Made by a program: the position numbers and the translations under genes. A stretch of 64,000 nucleotides of DNA, taken from DASSFZ01 sp035283185. GTDB taxonomy: Bacteria > Chloroflexota > Anaerolineae > Fen-1058. The notes below the pieces were generated by a model. The model saw only the letters and a program-made list of their open reading frames with translations. It was not told the DNA's origin and made no database searches. This document shows, piece after piece, positions 33,954 to 45,289 of the stretch (positions are counted from its first letter, which is position 1; each line of letters opens with the position of its first letter). Location of the stretch: assembly GCA_035283185.1 (NCBI GenBank), contig DATEUJ010000162.1, forward strand, positions 1-64,000, given 5' to 3'.

Positions 33954-34715
33954 ATGAACATTCTCGTCACCAATGACGACGGATACGCCGCGCCCGGCCT
34001 GCTCGCGCTGAAAACGGCGCTGTCCGGGGTGGGCAACGTCGTCGTCGTCGCGCCCGAGCACAACTACAGCGCGGCAGGGCACGTCAAGACGATGCACAAG
34101 CCGCTGCGCATCGGCGAAGTGCATCTGCGCGACGGCTCGACGGCGTATGCGACGACCGGCGCGCCCAGCGACTGCGTGGCCCTCGTGCTGCTCGGCGCGC
34201 TCGACTTCAAACCCGACCTCTTGTTGAGCGGCATCAACCTCAACTGTAACCTCGGCCACGACGTGACGTACTCCGGCACGGTGACCGCCGCCATGGAAGG
34301 CACGATCGGCGGCGTGCCTTCGATCGCCGTGTCGGCGGCATCCGCCGAGGCGTACCTGGCCGCCGCCGAGTTCGCCGCCCGGCTCGCCGCGCAGGCATTC
34401 GAGCGCAGCCTGCCGCGCGACGTGCTGCTCAACGTCAACGTCCCGGCGCCGCCCATCTGCGGCGTGCGCATCACCCGCATGGGGAAGCGCTTGTATCGCG
34501 ATGAGCTGATCGTGCGCCAGGACCCTCGCGGACGACCCTATTACTGGATCGGCGGCGAGCGGCCATCCGGCGTGCCGGATGAGGGCACCGACATCTGGGC
34601 TATCGACAACGGCTACATCTCCGTCACTCCTATCCAGCTCGACCTGACCGCCTACTCGTGGCTCGAGACGCTGAGCGCGTGGGACTTGAAAGCGGAGGCA
34701 TGGCAATCGGTATGA
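33954..34715 (+). CDS. surE: 5'/3'-nucleotidase SurE
   Basis: A 253-aa metal-dependent phosphatase acting on nucleoside monophosphates, with a survival role in stationary phase in E. coli. The N terminus ILVTNDDGYAAPGL carries the metal-binding DD pair. SGIN, with N for metal, and YSGTVTAAMEGTIGGVPSIA are family motifs. The length is normal. ATG 33954 has GAGGAG about 10 nt upstream; a longer frame from 33906 overlaps the promoter. It is followed by the partner-switching genes. Confidence 0.95.
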   Translation: MNILVTNDDGYAAPGLLALKTALSGVGNVVVVAPEHNYSAAGHVKTMHKPLRIGEVHLRDGSTAYATTGAPSDCVALVLLGALDFKPDLLLSGINLNCNLGHDVTYSGTVTAAMEGTIGGVPSIAVSAASAEAYLAAAEFAARLAAQAFERSLPRDVLLNVNVPAPPICGVRITRMGKRLYRDELIVRQDPRGRPYYWIGGERPSGVPDEGTDIWAIDNGYISVTPIQLDLTAYSWLETLSAWDLKAEAWQSV

Positions 34716-34904
34716 ATCCCTCCCAATACAACGCAATCCAAACGCTACCACATCCCACAGCCAACGAAAGCCGGCTCTGGAAGCCTCTATAGTGCCTACT
34801 AGGATGTGATACCGGCACAGCAACACGGCTGACCCGGTCGTGTTTGACTTGGACGCGCTAACATGTTCTCGATAACCCTTCACGACATCGTCTCGAGAGA
34901 GCAA

Positions 34905-35243
34905 ATGGAGGTCGAAACCCACCAGTTCGGCAGCGTCGTCGTCGTCGCCGTGGGCGGCAACGTGGATGCCACGACCGTCACTGACCTGAATGCGGTATTC
35001 GACGATCTCGTCGGCCGTGGCGTGCGGAACTACGTGATCGATCTGGGTCGGGTGAGTTTTATGGACAGCTCAGGTCTGGCCGCCCTGGCCAGGCTCTACA
35101 AGCGCATCCGCATCGGGCACGGCGACGTGCGGCTGTGCAATCTGCCCCCAGAGCTGCGTCGCGTCGTGGAGTTGACGCGGTTCGATCGGGTCTTCGACAT
35201 TTTCGATGAGCGCGCAGCCGCCGTCGCCAGTTTCGCAGAGTAA
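34905..35243 (+). CDS. STAS-domain anti-sigma-factor antagonist
   Basis: A 112-aa STAS protein of the SpoIIAA/RsbV type. The phosphorylatable Ser lies in FMDSSGLAALARLY. Unphosphorylated, such proteins capture an anti-sigma kinase. The next gene encodes such a kinase, and a PP2C phosphatase lies 4 kb downstream, giving the three parts of a partner switch. ATG 34905 has GAGAG 6 nt upstream; an earlier ATG at 34863 is less supported. Confidence 0.85.
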   Translation: MEVETHQFGSVVVVAVGGNVDATTVTDLNAVFDDLVGRGVRNYVIDLGRVSFMDSSGLAALARLYKRIRIGHGDVRLCNLPPELRRVVELTRFDRVFDIFDERAAAVASFAE

Positions 35244-35270
35244 GCTGGTGCGATCATCACTACCCGGCGA

Positions 35271-35726
35271 ATGGGCTGCCGTGGTCTCCACCCAGAAGCG
35301 AGTCCCGTGGATATATCACCCACGCATCGATACGAAGTCCGGGGCGGGAGCGAAATCGTCGGCAGAGTTCGCGCCTGGGCCACCGAGACCGCCGCCGGGC
35401 TGGGCGCCGACGAGCGCGCCACGGCTGACATCGCGCTGGCCGTGAGCGAAGCCGTCACCAACGTCGTGCGCTACGCGTACGCCGATCGGCAGGAATGCCA
35501 TCTCATCCTCACTGCCAAACGCATCGGAGAACGAATCGTCTTTCGGCTGCGCGACTACGGCGACAAGTTCGATCCGGCCCGCGTGCGGCCTCCGAAGATG
35601 GACGGCGAGCTGACCGTCGGCGGCTATGGTATATTCTTGATGCAGCACGTCATGGACGACGTACGCTACGTGACCAGCCATCCGGCCGGGACCGAATTGT
35701 TCATGATGCGCCGCAGGCATCGTTAG
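35271..35726 (+). CDS. Anti-sigma-factor-type serine kinase (RsbW/SpoIIAB family)
   Basis: A 151-aa GHKL ATPase. The N box is ALAVSEAVTNVVRYAYA, G1 is RLRDYGDKFDP and G2 is GGYGIFLMQHVMDDV. It would phosphorylate the STAS protein encoded just before it and sequester a sigma factor or another target; the target is not in the window. The start is uncertain: ATG 35271 has no clear ribosome site, and GTG 35307 also fits the domain boundary. Confidence 0.85.
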   Translation: MGCRGLHPEASPVDISPTHRYEVRGGSEIVGRVRAWATETAAGLGADERATADIALAVSEAVTNVVRYAYADRQECHLILTAKRIGERIVFRLRDYGDKFDPARVRPPKMDGELTVGGYGIFLMQHVMDDVRYVTSHPAGTELFMMRRRHR

Positions 35727-35737
35727 GGTCAGAGGAC

Positions 35738-36457
35738 ATGCGCATCGGCATAGGCCACCTGTATGGCTTGGCGGGTTCAGGCAGTGCGATCTACGTGGCG
35801 CGTCTGGCCGAGACGCTCGCCTCGCGCGGGCATTACGTCGCGCTGTTGTGCTACGAAGAGCACCCGGAGGATTATCGGTTCGTCGACGCCGCCTCGACGG
35901 GACGCGGGCAAGACGTCGTCACGCGGTTTCAGCGCCAGCCCGATCCGGCCTGCTGGCTCCACCAACTGAGCGGGCTGGCGCCGGTGGCCTATCCCCGTGT
36001 CGAAGCGCCCGACCGGCCGCTCTTCACGCAGCTCACCGACCGTCAACTCGAATCCTACCTGGACGAGTTGACCGAGCAGCTCGTCGAGCTGGTGCGCCGC
36101 CACCGGCTGGAAATGCTTCACGTCAACCACGCCGTGCCGCTGCCCGCTGTCGCGGCGCGGGTGAAGCGCCGCACGAGCGTGCCGTACGTCGTCGCCGTAC
36201 ACGGCAGCATGATCGAGTTCGTCGTCAATCGCGACGCCCGTTACCAGCCGCTGGCGTACACCGGGCTGGCCGCCGCGAACCGCGTCATCGTCTTGAACCG
36301 CGACGTGCGGGCGCGCACGGAAGCGCTGTGCCCCATCGCGCATCTGACCGAGATTCCGGTCGGCGTCAACACCGAGATATTCTCGCCCAACGCATCGCCG
36401 GAGCAGCTCCCGCAGTTACAGGAACTGCTGGCCGATCTCACCGACCAGACTATGTAA
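35738..36457 (+). CDS. N-terminal half of a GT4-type glycosyltransferase (truncated)
   Basis: A 239-aa protein equal to the acceptor-binding domain of a GT-B glycosyltransferase. It begins MRIGIGHLYGLAGSGSAIYV, contains PYVVAVHGSMIEF and NRVIVLNRDVRARTEAL, and reaches EIPVGVNTEIFSP, where the nucleotide-sugar domain should begin. That domain, about 160-180 residues with the E-x7-E motif, is missing. The stop is followed at once by the next ATG. AGAGG precedes the start. It could be a deletion product or a subunit needing a partner. Confidence 0.75.
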   Translation: MRIGIGHLYGLAGSGSAIYVARLAETLASRGHYVALLCYEEHPEDYRFVDAASTGRGQDVVTRFQRQPDPACWLHQLSGLAPVAYPRVEAPDRPLFTQLTDRQLESYLDELTEQLVELVRRHRLEMLHVNHAVPLPAVAARVKRRTSVPYVVAVHGSMIEFVVNRDARYQPLAYTGLAAANRVIVLNRDVRARTEALCPIAHLTEIPVGVNTEIFSPNASPEQLPQLQELLADLTDQTM

Positions 36458-37318
36458 ATGACCAGGCTGGGCCAAGTCCGCGCAATCACACCTCAAATTC
36501 CCAACCCGGCGCAGGACGCCGTGATCGCCGTCGTGCTGGCAGCAGGCAAAGGTACGCGCATGAAGTCCGACCTGCCCAAAGTCCTCCACACGCTCCACGG
36601 CCAGAGTCTGATCCAGCACGTAGTGGAACGGGTGCGCCGCGTCGGCATTCGCGACATCATCGTCGTCGTCGGCTATCAGCGCGAGCAGGTGATAGCTCAC
36701 CTGGGCGCGAGCGTGCGTTACGCCATCCAGGAGGAGCAGCTCGGCACAGCGCATGCGGTCATGATGGCGCGCCCCCACCTGAGCAATTTCACTGGCCGCG
36801 TGCTCATCGTGTATGGCGACATGCCCCTGATCAACCCGGATACCATGAAGCGCCTCATCGATCGCTGCCAGGGCGATGTGAAGGCCTCCATGCTCACCAT
36901 TATCCTGGACAATCCGCCCGATTTCGGTCGCGTCGTGCGCGGTCCGGACGGTCGCGTGCTGCGCATCATCGAGGTGCGAGATGCCAATCCCGAGACGCTG
37001 GCCCTTCGCGAAATCAACGTCGGCATGTACTGCTTCGAGTGTCGCGCGCTGCTCGCGGCGTTCGATCGTCTGTCCAACAACAACGCACAGAAAGAGTATT
37101 ACCTGACCGATGCGATCGAGGCTATCGCCAGCGCCGGGGGGCGCATCGAGACCATCGTCGCGCCTACCGTGGAAGAAACGCTCGGGATCAACGAGCCGGG
37201 AAATCTGCGTTTCGCCGAGTCGCTGAAGCATCTGGATTACGCCGAGCGCATGTATCCGGTCATCGACGCGTCCCTGGCGGCCTCGCGCCGATCCCGGCAG
37301 GAAGGCGAGATTTCATGA
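36458..37318 (+). CDS. GlmU-like N-acetylglucosamine-1-phosphate uridylyltransferase domain
   Basis: A 286-aa nucleotidyltransferase matching the N-terminal half of GlmU. It has VVLAAGKGTRMKSDLPKVLH, QLGTAHAVMMA, the YGDMPLI metal-binding Asp and EINVGMYCFE. The left-handed beta-helix acetyltransferase half is absent, so it can make a UDP-sugar but not acetylate. It starts directly at the stop of the truncated glycosyltransferase, so the two are translationally linked. Its 3' end overlaps the receiver gene on the other strand by 6 nt. The sugar substrate is inferred only. Confidence 0.85.
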   Translation: MTRLGQVRAITPQIPNPAQDAVIAVVLAAGKGTRMKSDLPKVLHTLHGQSLIQHVVERVRRVGIRDIIVVVGYQREQVIAHLGASVRYAIQEEQLGTAHAVMMARPHLSNFTGRVLIVYGDMPLINPDTMKRLIDRCQGDVKASMLTIILDNPPDFGRVVRGPDGRVLRIIEVRDANPETLALREINVGMYCFECRALLAAFDRLSNNNAQKEYYLTDAIEAIASAGGRIETIVAPTVEETLGINEPGNLRFAESLKHLDYAERMYPVIDASLAASRRSRQEGEIS

Positions 37319-37696
37319 CGGCGGGTTCGCGTTTGGCTGCGCGAATCGCCTGACCGCCTCCAAGAGCTGGGCCGAGCTGAACGGCTTGGTCAAGTAGTGA
37401 CTGACTCCGGCTTCCTCGGCCTGACGCCGGTCGCTGCGTTCACCGCGCGCTGTGAAGACCACGATGGGCAGCGACGACCAGCGGGAGTCGGCGCGAATGT
37501 GGCGTATCAACGCCAGTCCGCTCATGTTCGGCATCATCAAATCCGTCACCAACACGTCCGGGGTCGAACGCTGCATGGCTTCCAGCGCCTCCACGCCGTC
37601 GTGGAGAAGCTCCACCGTGTAGCCCGCCTGATTGAGAATGTGCTGCGCGAGACGGCAGATGACCGGGTCGTCGTCGACCACGTACACGAGCGCCAT
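37313..37696 (-). CDS. Single-domain response regulator
   Basis: A 127-aa lone receiver. DDDP is the acidic patch, Asp in VLVTDLMMPNMSG is the phospho-acceptor, T in VVFTARGE and Lys in LTKPFSSAQ complete the site. It follows the PP2C phosphatase gene on the same strand and probably relays a kinase signal to it or to the sigma switch. ATG 37696 has GGGGAA upstream; the frame continues upstream only through a CCTTCGACTTCGCTCAGG repeat. Confidence 0.88.
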   Translation of the reverse strand: MALVYVVDDDPVICRLAQHILNQAGYTVELLHDGVEALEAMQRSTPDVLVTDLMMPNMSGLALIRHIRADSRWSSLPIVVFTARGERSDRRQAEEAGVSHYLTKPFSSAQLLEAVRRFAQPNANPPS

Positions 37697-37705
37697 AGCT
37701 GTTCC

Positions 37706-37742
37706 CCTTCGTCCTTCGACTTCGCTCAGGATACTCAGGGCG
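37706..37742. repeat. CCTTCGACTTCGCTCAGG repeat
   Basis: The unit GTCCTTCGACTTCGCTCAGG is identical to the first unit inside dnaE. Here it fills the gap between the phosphatase stop and the receiver start. Confidence 0.7.
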
Positions 37743-37751
37743 CGGCCTGGC

Positions 37752-39299
37752 TCACTCAACCTTCATAATGATCAGCGTCTGATCGTCGGAGCGAGCGCTG
37801 CCTTGTTGAAAATCGTCTACCCGCTGCCGCAAAGCGTCGGCGAGCGCCAGCGCGCTACCGCCGGCTGAGCGCCGGATGGCGTCGATCAGCGGCTTGAGGC
37901 CGAGGCGCGCGCCGGCAGGGTTGCGCGCTTCGCTAAACCCATCCGATAGCACCACCAGCGCATCGCCGCTTTCCAGTTCCCGTTCGCGCTCGATACTTTG
38001 CATCTCCGGCAACACTCCCAAAGGCGGCCCATCCGCTTCCCATAGCTCGACGTCGCCCGCGTGGTACACCATTACCGGGCTGTGGCCGCAATTGACCGCG
38101 CGCAGCGCGCCGGACGCCGGATTGAACGTCGCCGTGAACAGGGTTAACAGGTGGTCGGCTTTCGACAGATCGTCGGCCAGGCCAGAGTTCACCAGGCGAG
38201 CCGCCCCGACCGGCGATCCGGTCGAGGCGAATCCGAGGCGCAGCAGGCTCAAGGCCATGGCCATAAGCAGGGCCGCCGGAACGCCCTTTCCCGTCACGTC
38301 GCCCAGCGCCAGGGCCAGCTGGTCGCCGCCGGGCACGCTGAGCGTCTGCACGTCAAGGAAATCTCCACTCACCTCGCGCGACGGCTGCCAGGAAGCGGCG
38401 ACTTGCACACCAGGCAGGCTCGGCACGTTGCGCGGCAGGAGACGACTCTGAATCTCGGCGGCGATCTCCAGTTCGCGCCGCACGCGCGCCTGAGCCAGCT
38501 CACGCGCAAAGCTGCGCTCGCGCTCGAGGAAACCGGCGATCACGTCGGCCAGCGCCGCAACGAGCTTCAAATCGCCGTTCGTGAAGTCTGCGGCCTTATT
38601 GACCACGCACAGCGCGGCGTTGACGCGGCCGCCAATCTCCATCGGGGCGCAGATCAGGCGCCGGATATCGCCAAACGATCCACCGCTCAGCGCGGCAGAC
38701 AGCTGTGCGTCGTTGGCGATCGCAGGCTCGGGATGCGCCTGCACGGAAGAGAGCACATCGGCGGCGCGCCTGGGATCGATCGGCTGAGTCCCTGGAAAGG
38801 AAAAGACACGTACGGCACTCTCGGCGCGCCACGCTTCGCGTTCGCGGACGACCAGCCAGCCGCGTTCGGCGCCGGTCAACCGCGAAGCCTGCTCGACGCA
38901 GGTCTGCATCACGTCGGCCAGATCGCGGCCGGCTCGCGCCGAAGCCGATACTTCGTAAAGCGCGACGAGATGATCGGTCGTCCGCACCAGCTCGTCGATC
39001 ACCAGCTCCGACTCGGCCTCGGCCCGGATGAATTCCTCCAGCAGGCGGGCCTGCGCAGCCAGCACCGGCCCCAGCGCGGGAACGCTCGCTTCGAGGCACA
39101 AGGCGCCATCGAGAAGCGGCGCCTGCAGCACAGGACCCGTCGCGGCGCCGGATGCGTATACGACCCGACCTGCGGCATCGCGCACGGCGAGGTGACCGGC
39201 GCCGGCCTGACTCCAGGCGGCGGCTACGCCATCGAGCAGTGAAGCATGCCGCGCGGCGAACGCTGCGAGGTTGGAAAAGCGATCTGCGCCAGATGTCAC
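37752..39299 (-). CDS. GAF-PP2C (RsbU/SpoIIE-type) serine phosphatase
   Basis: A 515-aa cytoplasmic phosphatase. A GAF sensor lies at about 115-275. The PP2C/SpoIIE domain (about 300-515) shows SGDFLDVQTL, LALGDVTGKGVPAALLMA, GHSPVMVYHAG and ALVVLSDGFSEARN, giving the metal-binding Asp residues. It would dephosphorylate a STAS antagonist such as that encoded at 34905 and so release a sigma factor. The GTG start has GGGAGG 4-5 nt upstream. The receiver gene follows. Confidence 0.9.
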   Translation of the reverse strand: MTSGADRFSNLAAFAARHASLLDGVAAAWSQAGAGHLAVRDAAGRVVYASGAATGPVLQAPLLDGALCLEASVPALGPVLAAQARLLEEFIRAEAESELVIDELVRTTDHLVALYEVSASARAGRDLADVMQTCVEQASRLTGAERGWLVVREREAWRAESAVRVFSFPGTQPIDPRRAADVLSSVQAHPEPAIANDAQLSAALSGGSFGDIRRLICAPMEIGGRVNAALCVVNKAADFTNGDLKLVAALADVIAGFLERERSFARELAQARVRRELEIAAEIQSRLLPRNVPSLPGVQVAASWQPSREVSGDFLDVQTLSVPGGDQLALALGDVTGKGVPAALLMAMALSLLRLGFASTGSPVGAARLVNSGLADDLSKADHLLTLFTATFNPASGALRAVNCGHSPVMVYHAGDVELWEADGPPLGVLPEMQSIERERELESGDALVVLSDGFSEARNPAGARLGLKPLIDAIRRSAGGSALALADALRQRVDDFQQGSARSDDQTLIIMKVE

Positions 39300-39326
39300 C
39301 GACGACCTCCCTGTGGGAGGTGGTTA

Positions 39327-40610
39327 TTACCGGATCCAGTCGAGGAACTTGAACCACAGCGCGGCGAGCGGCAAGAACCACGGCCGCCCGTCGTACAAGG
39401 GAATGGCTCTGAAGCGCAGGTCGCGGAATGGATTCCGATCGTCCTTGCCGAGAATGACGTCGGCCATCTTCGCGCCGAGGTACGTCGCCATCGCCACGCC
39501 GTGGCCGCCGTAGCCTGCCGCGTAGGTCACGCCCTCTTCGAACCGGCCGGCGTGCGGCAGCATGTCCATCGTGAAGCACACGTTGCCGCTCCACACATAC
39601 TCGACGCTCGTATCCGCCAGCTCGGGAAAGACCTCCACCATATCGCGGCGCAGAATCTCCGCGCTCTTGCGGTTGGATCCGGCGGTGGGCGGTACGAACG
39701 CCGCTCGCCCGCCAAACAGCAACCGGTTATCAGCAGAGAGCCGGTAATAGTGCAGGAAATTCTTTGAGTCCGATACGACGCGCCGATTCGGAAGCAGACG
39801 CGCAGCTACGTCTGAGCGCAAAGGTTCGGTGGCGATGATGTACGAGCCGATCGGCACGACGCGGCGGCGCAGAGCAGGGGCGGCGGCGTCGGCATAACCG
39901 TTCGTCGCGAGAAACACGGCCTCCGCCGCGAGCGTGCCGCCGCTCGTCTTCACCGCGAAACTCGATCCGTTTCGCTCGATCGATAACACCTGCGTCTTCT
40001 CGTGCAGGTCGGCGCCGGATCGCTCAACGGCCTTCGCCAGGCCGCGCACGTACTTCGCCGGGTGCAGCGAGGAATTGTAAGGCTCGACCATCAACCCGAA
40101 ATAGGCTTCGCTGCCGATTTCGCGCCGCTGCTCGGCGCGCGGCACCAGCTCGTGGTGGGTGGCGAATTCGCGCGAGAGAAGCTCTTGCGCGCGCTTGAAT
40201 CCTTCGAAGTGCTTTGGCTTGCTCGCGGCGTAGAGGTTGCCGCATCGGCTATACTCGCAGTCGATCTGCTCGGCCGCGATGAGGTCTTCGACGAACGCGA
40301 GCGCAGCCCGCGAGGCGTCGTACAAGTGTTTGGCGAGTGGCAGGCCATAGCGTGAGACCAGCGTCTCGACGCCGACCTTCAAGCCGGCCAGCACCTGACC
40401 GCCGTTGCGCGAGCTTGCGCCCCAGCCGATCGTTTCCTTTTCGAGGACGGCGACCGACGCGCCGGAGCGCGCCAAGTGCAGTGCCGCCGACAGGCCGGTG
40501 TAACCGCTGCCGACCACCGCCACGTCGACGCGCTGCGGCAGCGGCCGATCGGTGTAACTAGGCAGATCGGGAGCGGTATCCCACCAGTAAGGTGTTTCTT
40601 TAAGTGGCAT
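39327..40610 (-). CDS. FAD-dependent amine oxidoreductase (DAO family)
   Basis: A 427-aa flavoenzyme of the glycine-oxidase/gamma-glutamylputrescine-oxidase type. The FAD motif is VAVVGSGYTGLSAALHLARS near residue 30. GWGASSRNGGQVLAGLK follows near 65 and VTYAAGYGGHGVAMATYLG lies near 380. These enzymes oxidise a secondary or primary amine with release of H2O2; the substrate is not known here. Normal length from ATG 40610; the frame is open to 40739 but overlaps the next small gene. The ribosome site is weak. Confidence 0.88.
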   Translation of the reverse strand: MPLKETPYWWDTAPDLPSYTDRPLPQRVDVAVVGSGYTGLSAALHLARSGASVAVLEKETIGWGASSRNGGQVLAGLKVGVETLVSRYGLPLAKHLYDASRAALAFVEDLIAAEQIDCEYSRCGNLYAASKPKHFEGFKRAQELLSREFATHHELVPRAEQRREIGSEAYFGLMVEPYNSSLHPAKYVRGLAKAVERSGADLHEKTQVLSIERNGSSFAVKTSGGTLAAEAVFLATNGYADAAAPALRRRVVPIGSYIIATEPLRSDVAARLLPNRRVVSDSKNFLHYYRLSADNRLLFGGRAAFVPPTAGSNRKSAEILRRDMVEVFPELADTSVEYVWSGNVCFTMDMLPHAGRFEEGVTYAAGYGGHGVAMATYLGAKMADVILGKDDRNPFRDLRFRAIPLYDGRPWFLPLAALWFKFLDWIR

Positions 40611-40710
40611 GTGTGCCTGGGCAGAGAGGAAGTCAGGGTTAGAGTTAGAGTGATGGGCGAGAGGGCGCCGCCGAAGGTGCGCACTATAAACCTCGCCTTC
40701 GGTCCTGCCT

Positions 40711-40920
40711 CTATGCTTTGGGCTTCGGGCGCAAAGCAACCAACCGGTCGGCGGCCTCTCGAACCGTCACCTTGCCATCTGCCAGCATTTCCCTGAGCGC
40801 GATGTCCTGAGCCGTCGTGAGCGGGTAACCTTGATCGATCTCAATGTCTAGACGCAGCTCGGTCGGGTAGCGCGGCTGCGAAGTCAACCGGCGCTTCGCA
40901 TTCCTGACTTTGAGTGCCAT
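40711..40920 (-). CDS. Small hypothetical protein
   Basis: A 69-aa basic protein of unknown family. The C-terminal half (IALREMLADGKVTVREAADR) could form two helices. CGGAG precedes ATG 40920. It lies between hicA and the amine oxidoreductase on the same strand, so it may be a stray antitoxin-like or regulatory gene. No function can be assigned. Confidence 0.5.
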   Translation of the reverse strand: MALKVRNAKRRLTSQPRYPTELRLDIEIDQGYPLTTAQDIALREMLADGKVTVREAADRLVALRPKPKA

Positions 40921-41058
40921 GCGTGGCTCCGGGTCGATGGGGTGTGAACGCAATTATAGCCGATTCTGGGTTGAAGTCAGAGATTGGGAGTTTGAGTGCA
41001 AAACAAGAATCCGGCTTTCCACGCAAGGGTCAGCCGGACCTTGCCCTCGTCCCATCTG

Positions 41059-41289
41059 TTATTCACTTTTCATCAACTCGACAAACTCTTTTACAGTAAG
41101 GCCTGCCTTTCGAATCTGGTCACGTAACAAACCGGGGCCGAGAACCGGATGCAACGGAATCGAGAGAGTGAAGATTGAGCCGGATTTGGTCAGCACGACA
41201 TGGCTACCCCGCTGTCGAGACACTTCCCAGCCTGCGCGCTCGAAGGCCTTCACAGCCTCTGCGCCGGAGATACGCGGTAGTTTAGGCAT
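41059..41289 (-). CDS. hicA: HicA-family mRNA interferase toxin
   Basis: A 76-aa toxin with a double-stranded-RNA-binding-like fold. Family features are ISGAEAVKAFERAGWEVSRQ, the catalytic His in RGSHVVLTK and the end LLRDQIRKAGLTVKEFVELM. It would cleave mRNA unless bound by HicB. The start overlaps the end of hicB by 8 nt, the usual coupling, here in the hicB-hicA order. The pair looks intact. Confidence 0.92.
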   Translation of the reverse strand: MPKLPRISGAEAVKAFERAGWEVSRQRGSHVVLTKSGSIFTLSIPLHPVLGPGLLRDQIRKAGLTVKEFVELMKSE

Positions 41290-41494
41290 AGACCGGGACT
41301 TCGACTTCTCGACTCTCGATGGTCAGGGGTAGGTTCTTCTCGCGTCTGACCTCCAGACAGATTTGGATGGCCTCTTGGATGTTCTTCAGCGCCTCGACTT
41401 CGGTTCTGCCCTGACTCGCACAGCCGGGAATAATCGGGCATTCGACTACGTACCAGCCTTCCTCGTCCTGATACATCGTGACCGGGAATTTCAT
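41282..41494 (-). CDS. hicB: HicB-family antitoxin
   Basis: A 70-aa antitoxin: KFPVTMYQDEEGWYVVECPI, then IPGCASQGRTEVEALKNIQE and AIQICLEV. It is the short form without an obvious DNA-binding tail. AGGAGG lies upstream of two adjacent ATGs (41497 and 41494); I chose the second for spacing. The pair lies immediately downstream of acnA with a gap of about 65 nt. Confidence 0.9.
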   Translation of the reverse strand: MKFPVTMYQDEEGWYVVECPIIPGCASQGRTEVEALKNIQEAIQICLEVRREKNLPLTIESREVEVPVYA

Positions 41495-41560
41495 CATGAT
41501 CCTCCTGGTACTACGGGATCTGCGAGCGGTTGATAGCCTGATCTTACCACGTTTCACAAG

Positions 41561-44430
<2,870 letters not shown>

Positions 44431-44431
<1 letters not shown>

Positions 44432-45066
44432 CAAGTCTCCCTGCTGGATGAGTTCACTTTGCGCTGAAACTCATCCCATAGTTTTTCCCAGTAATCAATC
44501 ACTTGTAGCTTGGCTGCCCAGCGATTGAGATAGTCCAGATCAAGGGGGCGATCCCAGCGTCCCATGTTGGCTAACATGCCGGCAATGTCACGCAAGTGCT
44601 TCGTGGACACACCCTGCGAAATTCGGTAGTAATCCAGCTTCATCAAGATCACATCCTCGGGCGCATGGAGCCAAACTTGGCCGCGTTTCGCCGGCGGATA
44701 GGGCAGCTCGCGCCGACGTCCAAAGGCGGCTCGCTCGTATTCCGTATCTTTCAGCAAATAGCAATCAGCCTTCCAGCCGCCACGCGGATCGATGACACCG
44801 AACGGAATCGGGTTGCGATAACCAAACGCCTCGCGAATGGTTTCGGCATCGGCATACATATCTGTGGCCTGAAAGGCGGCGGCGAACCGCTCGGCATCGC
44901 TCGGTCGAAGACGCACGGTCAGGTCTGCATCGAGCGTCTGGCGAGGCTCTCCGTATTGGCTACTGGCGAGCGAACCTGCGAACCCGTACTCGATACGCAG
45001 TTCATCGAGTACATCAGCGAGGACGCCGACAAACGCGCTGTATGATCTCTCGTTTGACTCCGTCAC
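44431..45066 (-). CDS. Nucleotidyltransferase-fold protein
   Basis: A 211-aa protein with a minimal nucleotidyltransferase signature: the GFAGSLASSQYGEPRQTLDADL motif gives the G-S and D-x-D metal residues. LHAPEDVILMKLDYYR lies further on. Predicted toxins and antitoxins of the AbiEii/MNT classes share this core. The GTG start has AAGGA upstream and overlaps the preceding small gene by 53 nt. Its TGA overlaps the acnA ATG. The activity is unknown; it is the third gene of a compact run. Confidence 0.75.
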
Positions 45067-45286
45067 TCAGCAACATCCTTTCCACCACGCGCAACCGAAT
45101 CTCTTCCGGCGGCATATCAGGGTTCGCGCGCTGCTCTTGGGCCACGTAAGAGGCCCGCGCGAAATCAGCCAAATCACCGATCATCCCGAATCGCCGTTCG
45201 GGCGAGAGTCGCGCAAGAACTGGGATCATATCGTAGTTCAGATCCGCAAACGCCTCTCGTACGGCGCGATCGAAATCTCCATCCAC
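45014..45286 (-). CDS. Small helical protein paired with nucleotidyltransferase genes
   Basis: A 90-aa, probably all-helical, cytoplasmic protein. The recognisable part is LARLSPERRFGMIGDLADFA followed by RASYVAQEQRANPDMPPEEI. Similar short proteins often precede a nucleotidyltransferase gene and may be its partner, but no function is established. The GTG start lies 3 nt after the TGA of the upstream nucleotidyltransferase, so it depends on translational coupling. Confidence 0.65.
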   Translation of the reverse strand: MDGDFDRAVREAFADLNYDMIPVLARLSPERRFGMIGDLADFARASYVAQEQRANPDMPPEEIRLRVVERMLLSDGVKREIIQRVCRRPR

Positions 45287-45289
45287 AAA

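Noticed and set aside
35495..35737. Upstream extension of the glycosyltransferase frame
   Set aside because: It overlaps the anti-sigma kinase gene and lacks family similarity; ATG 35738 has AGAGG and starts the domain.
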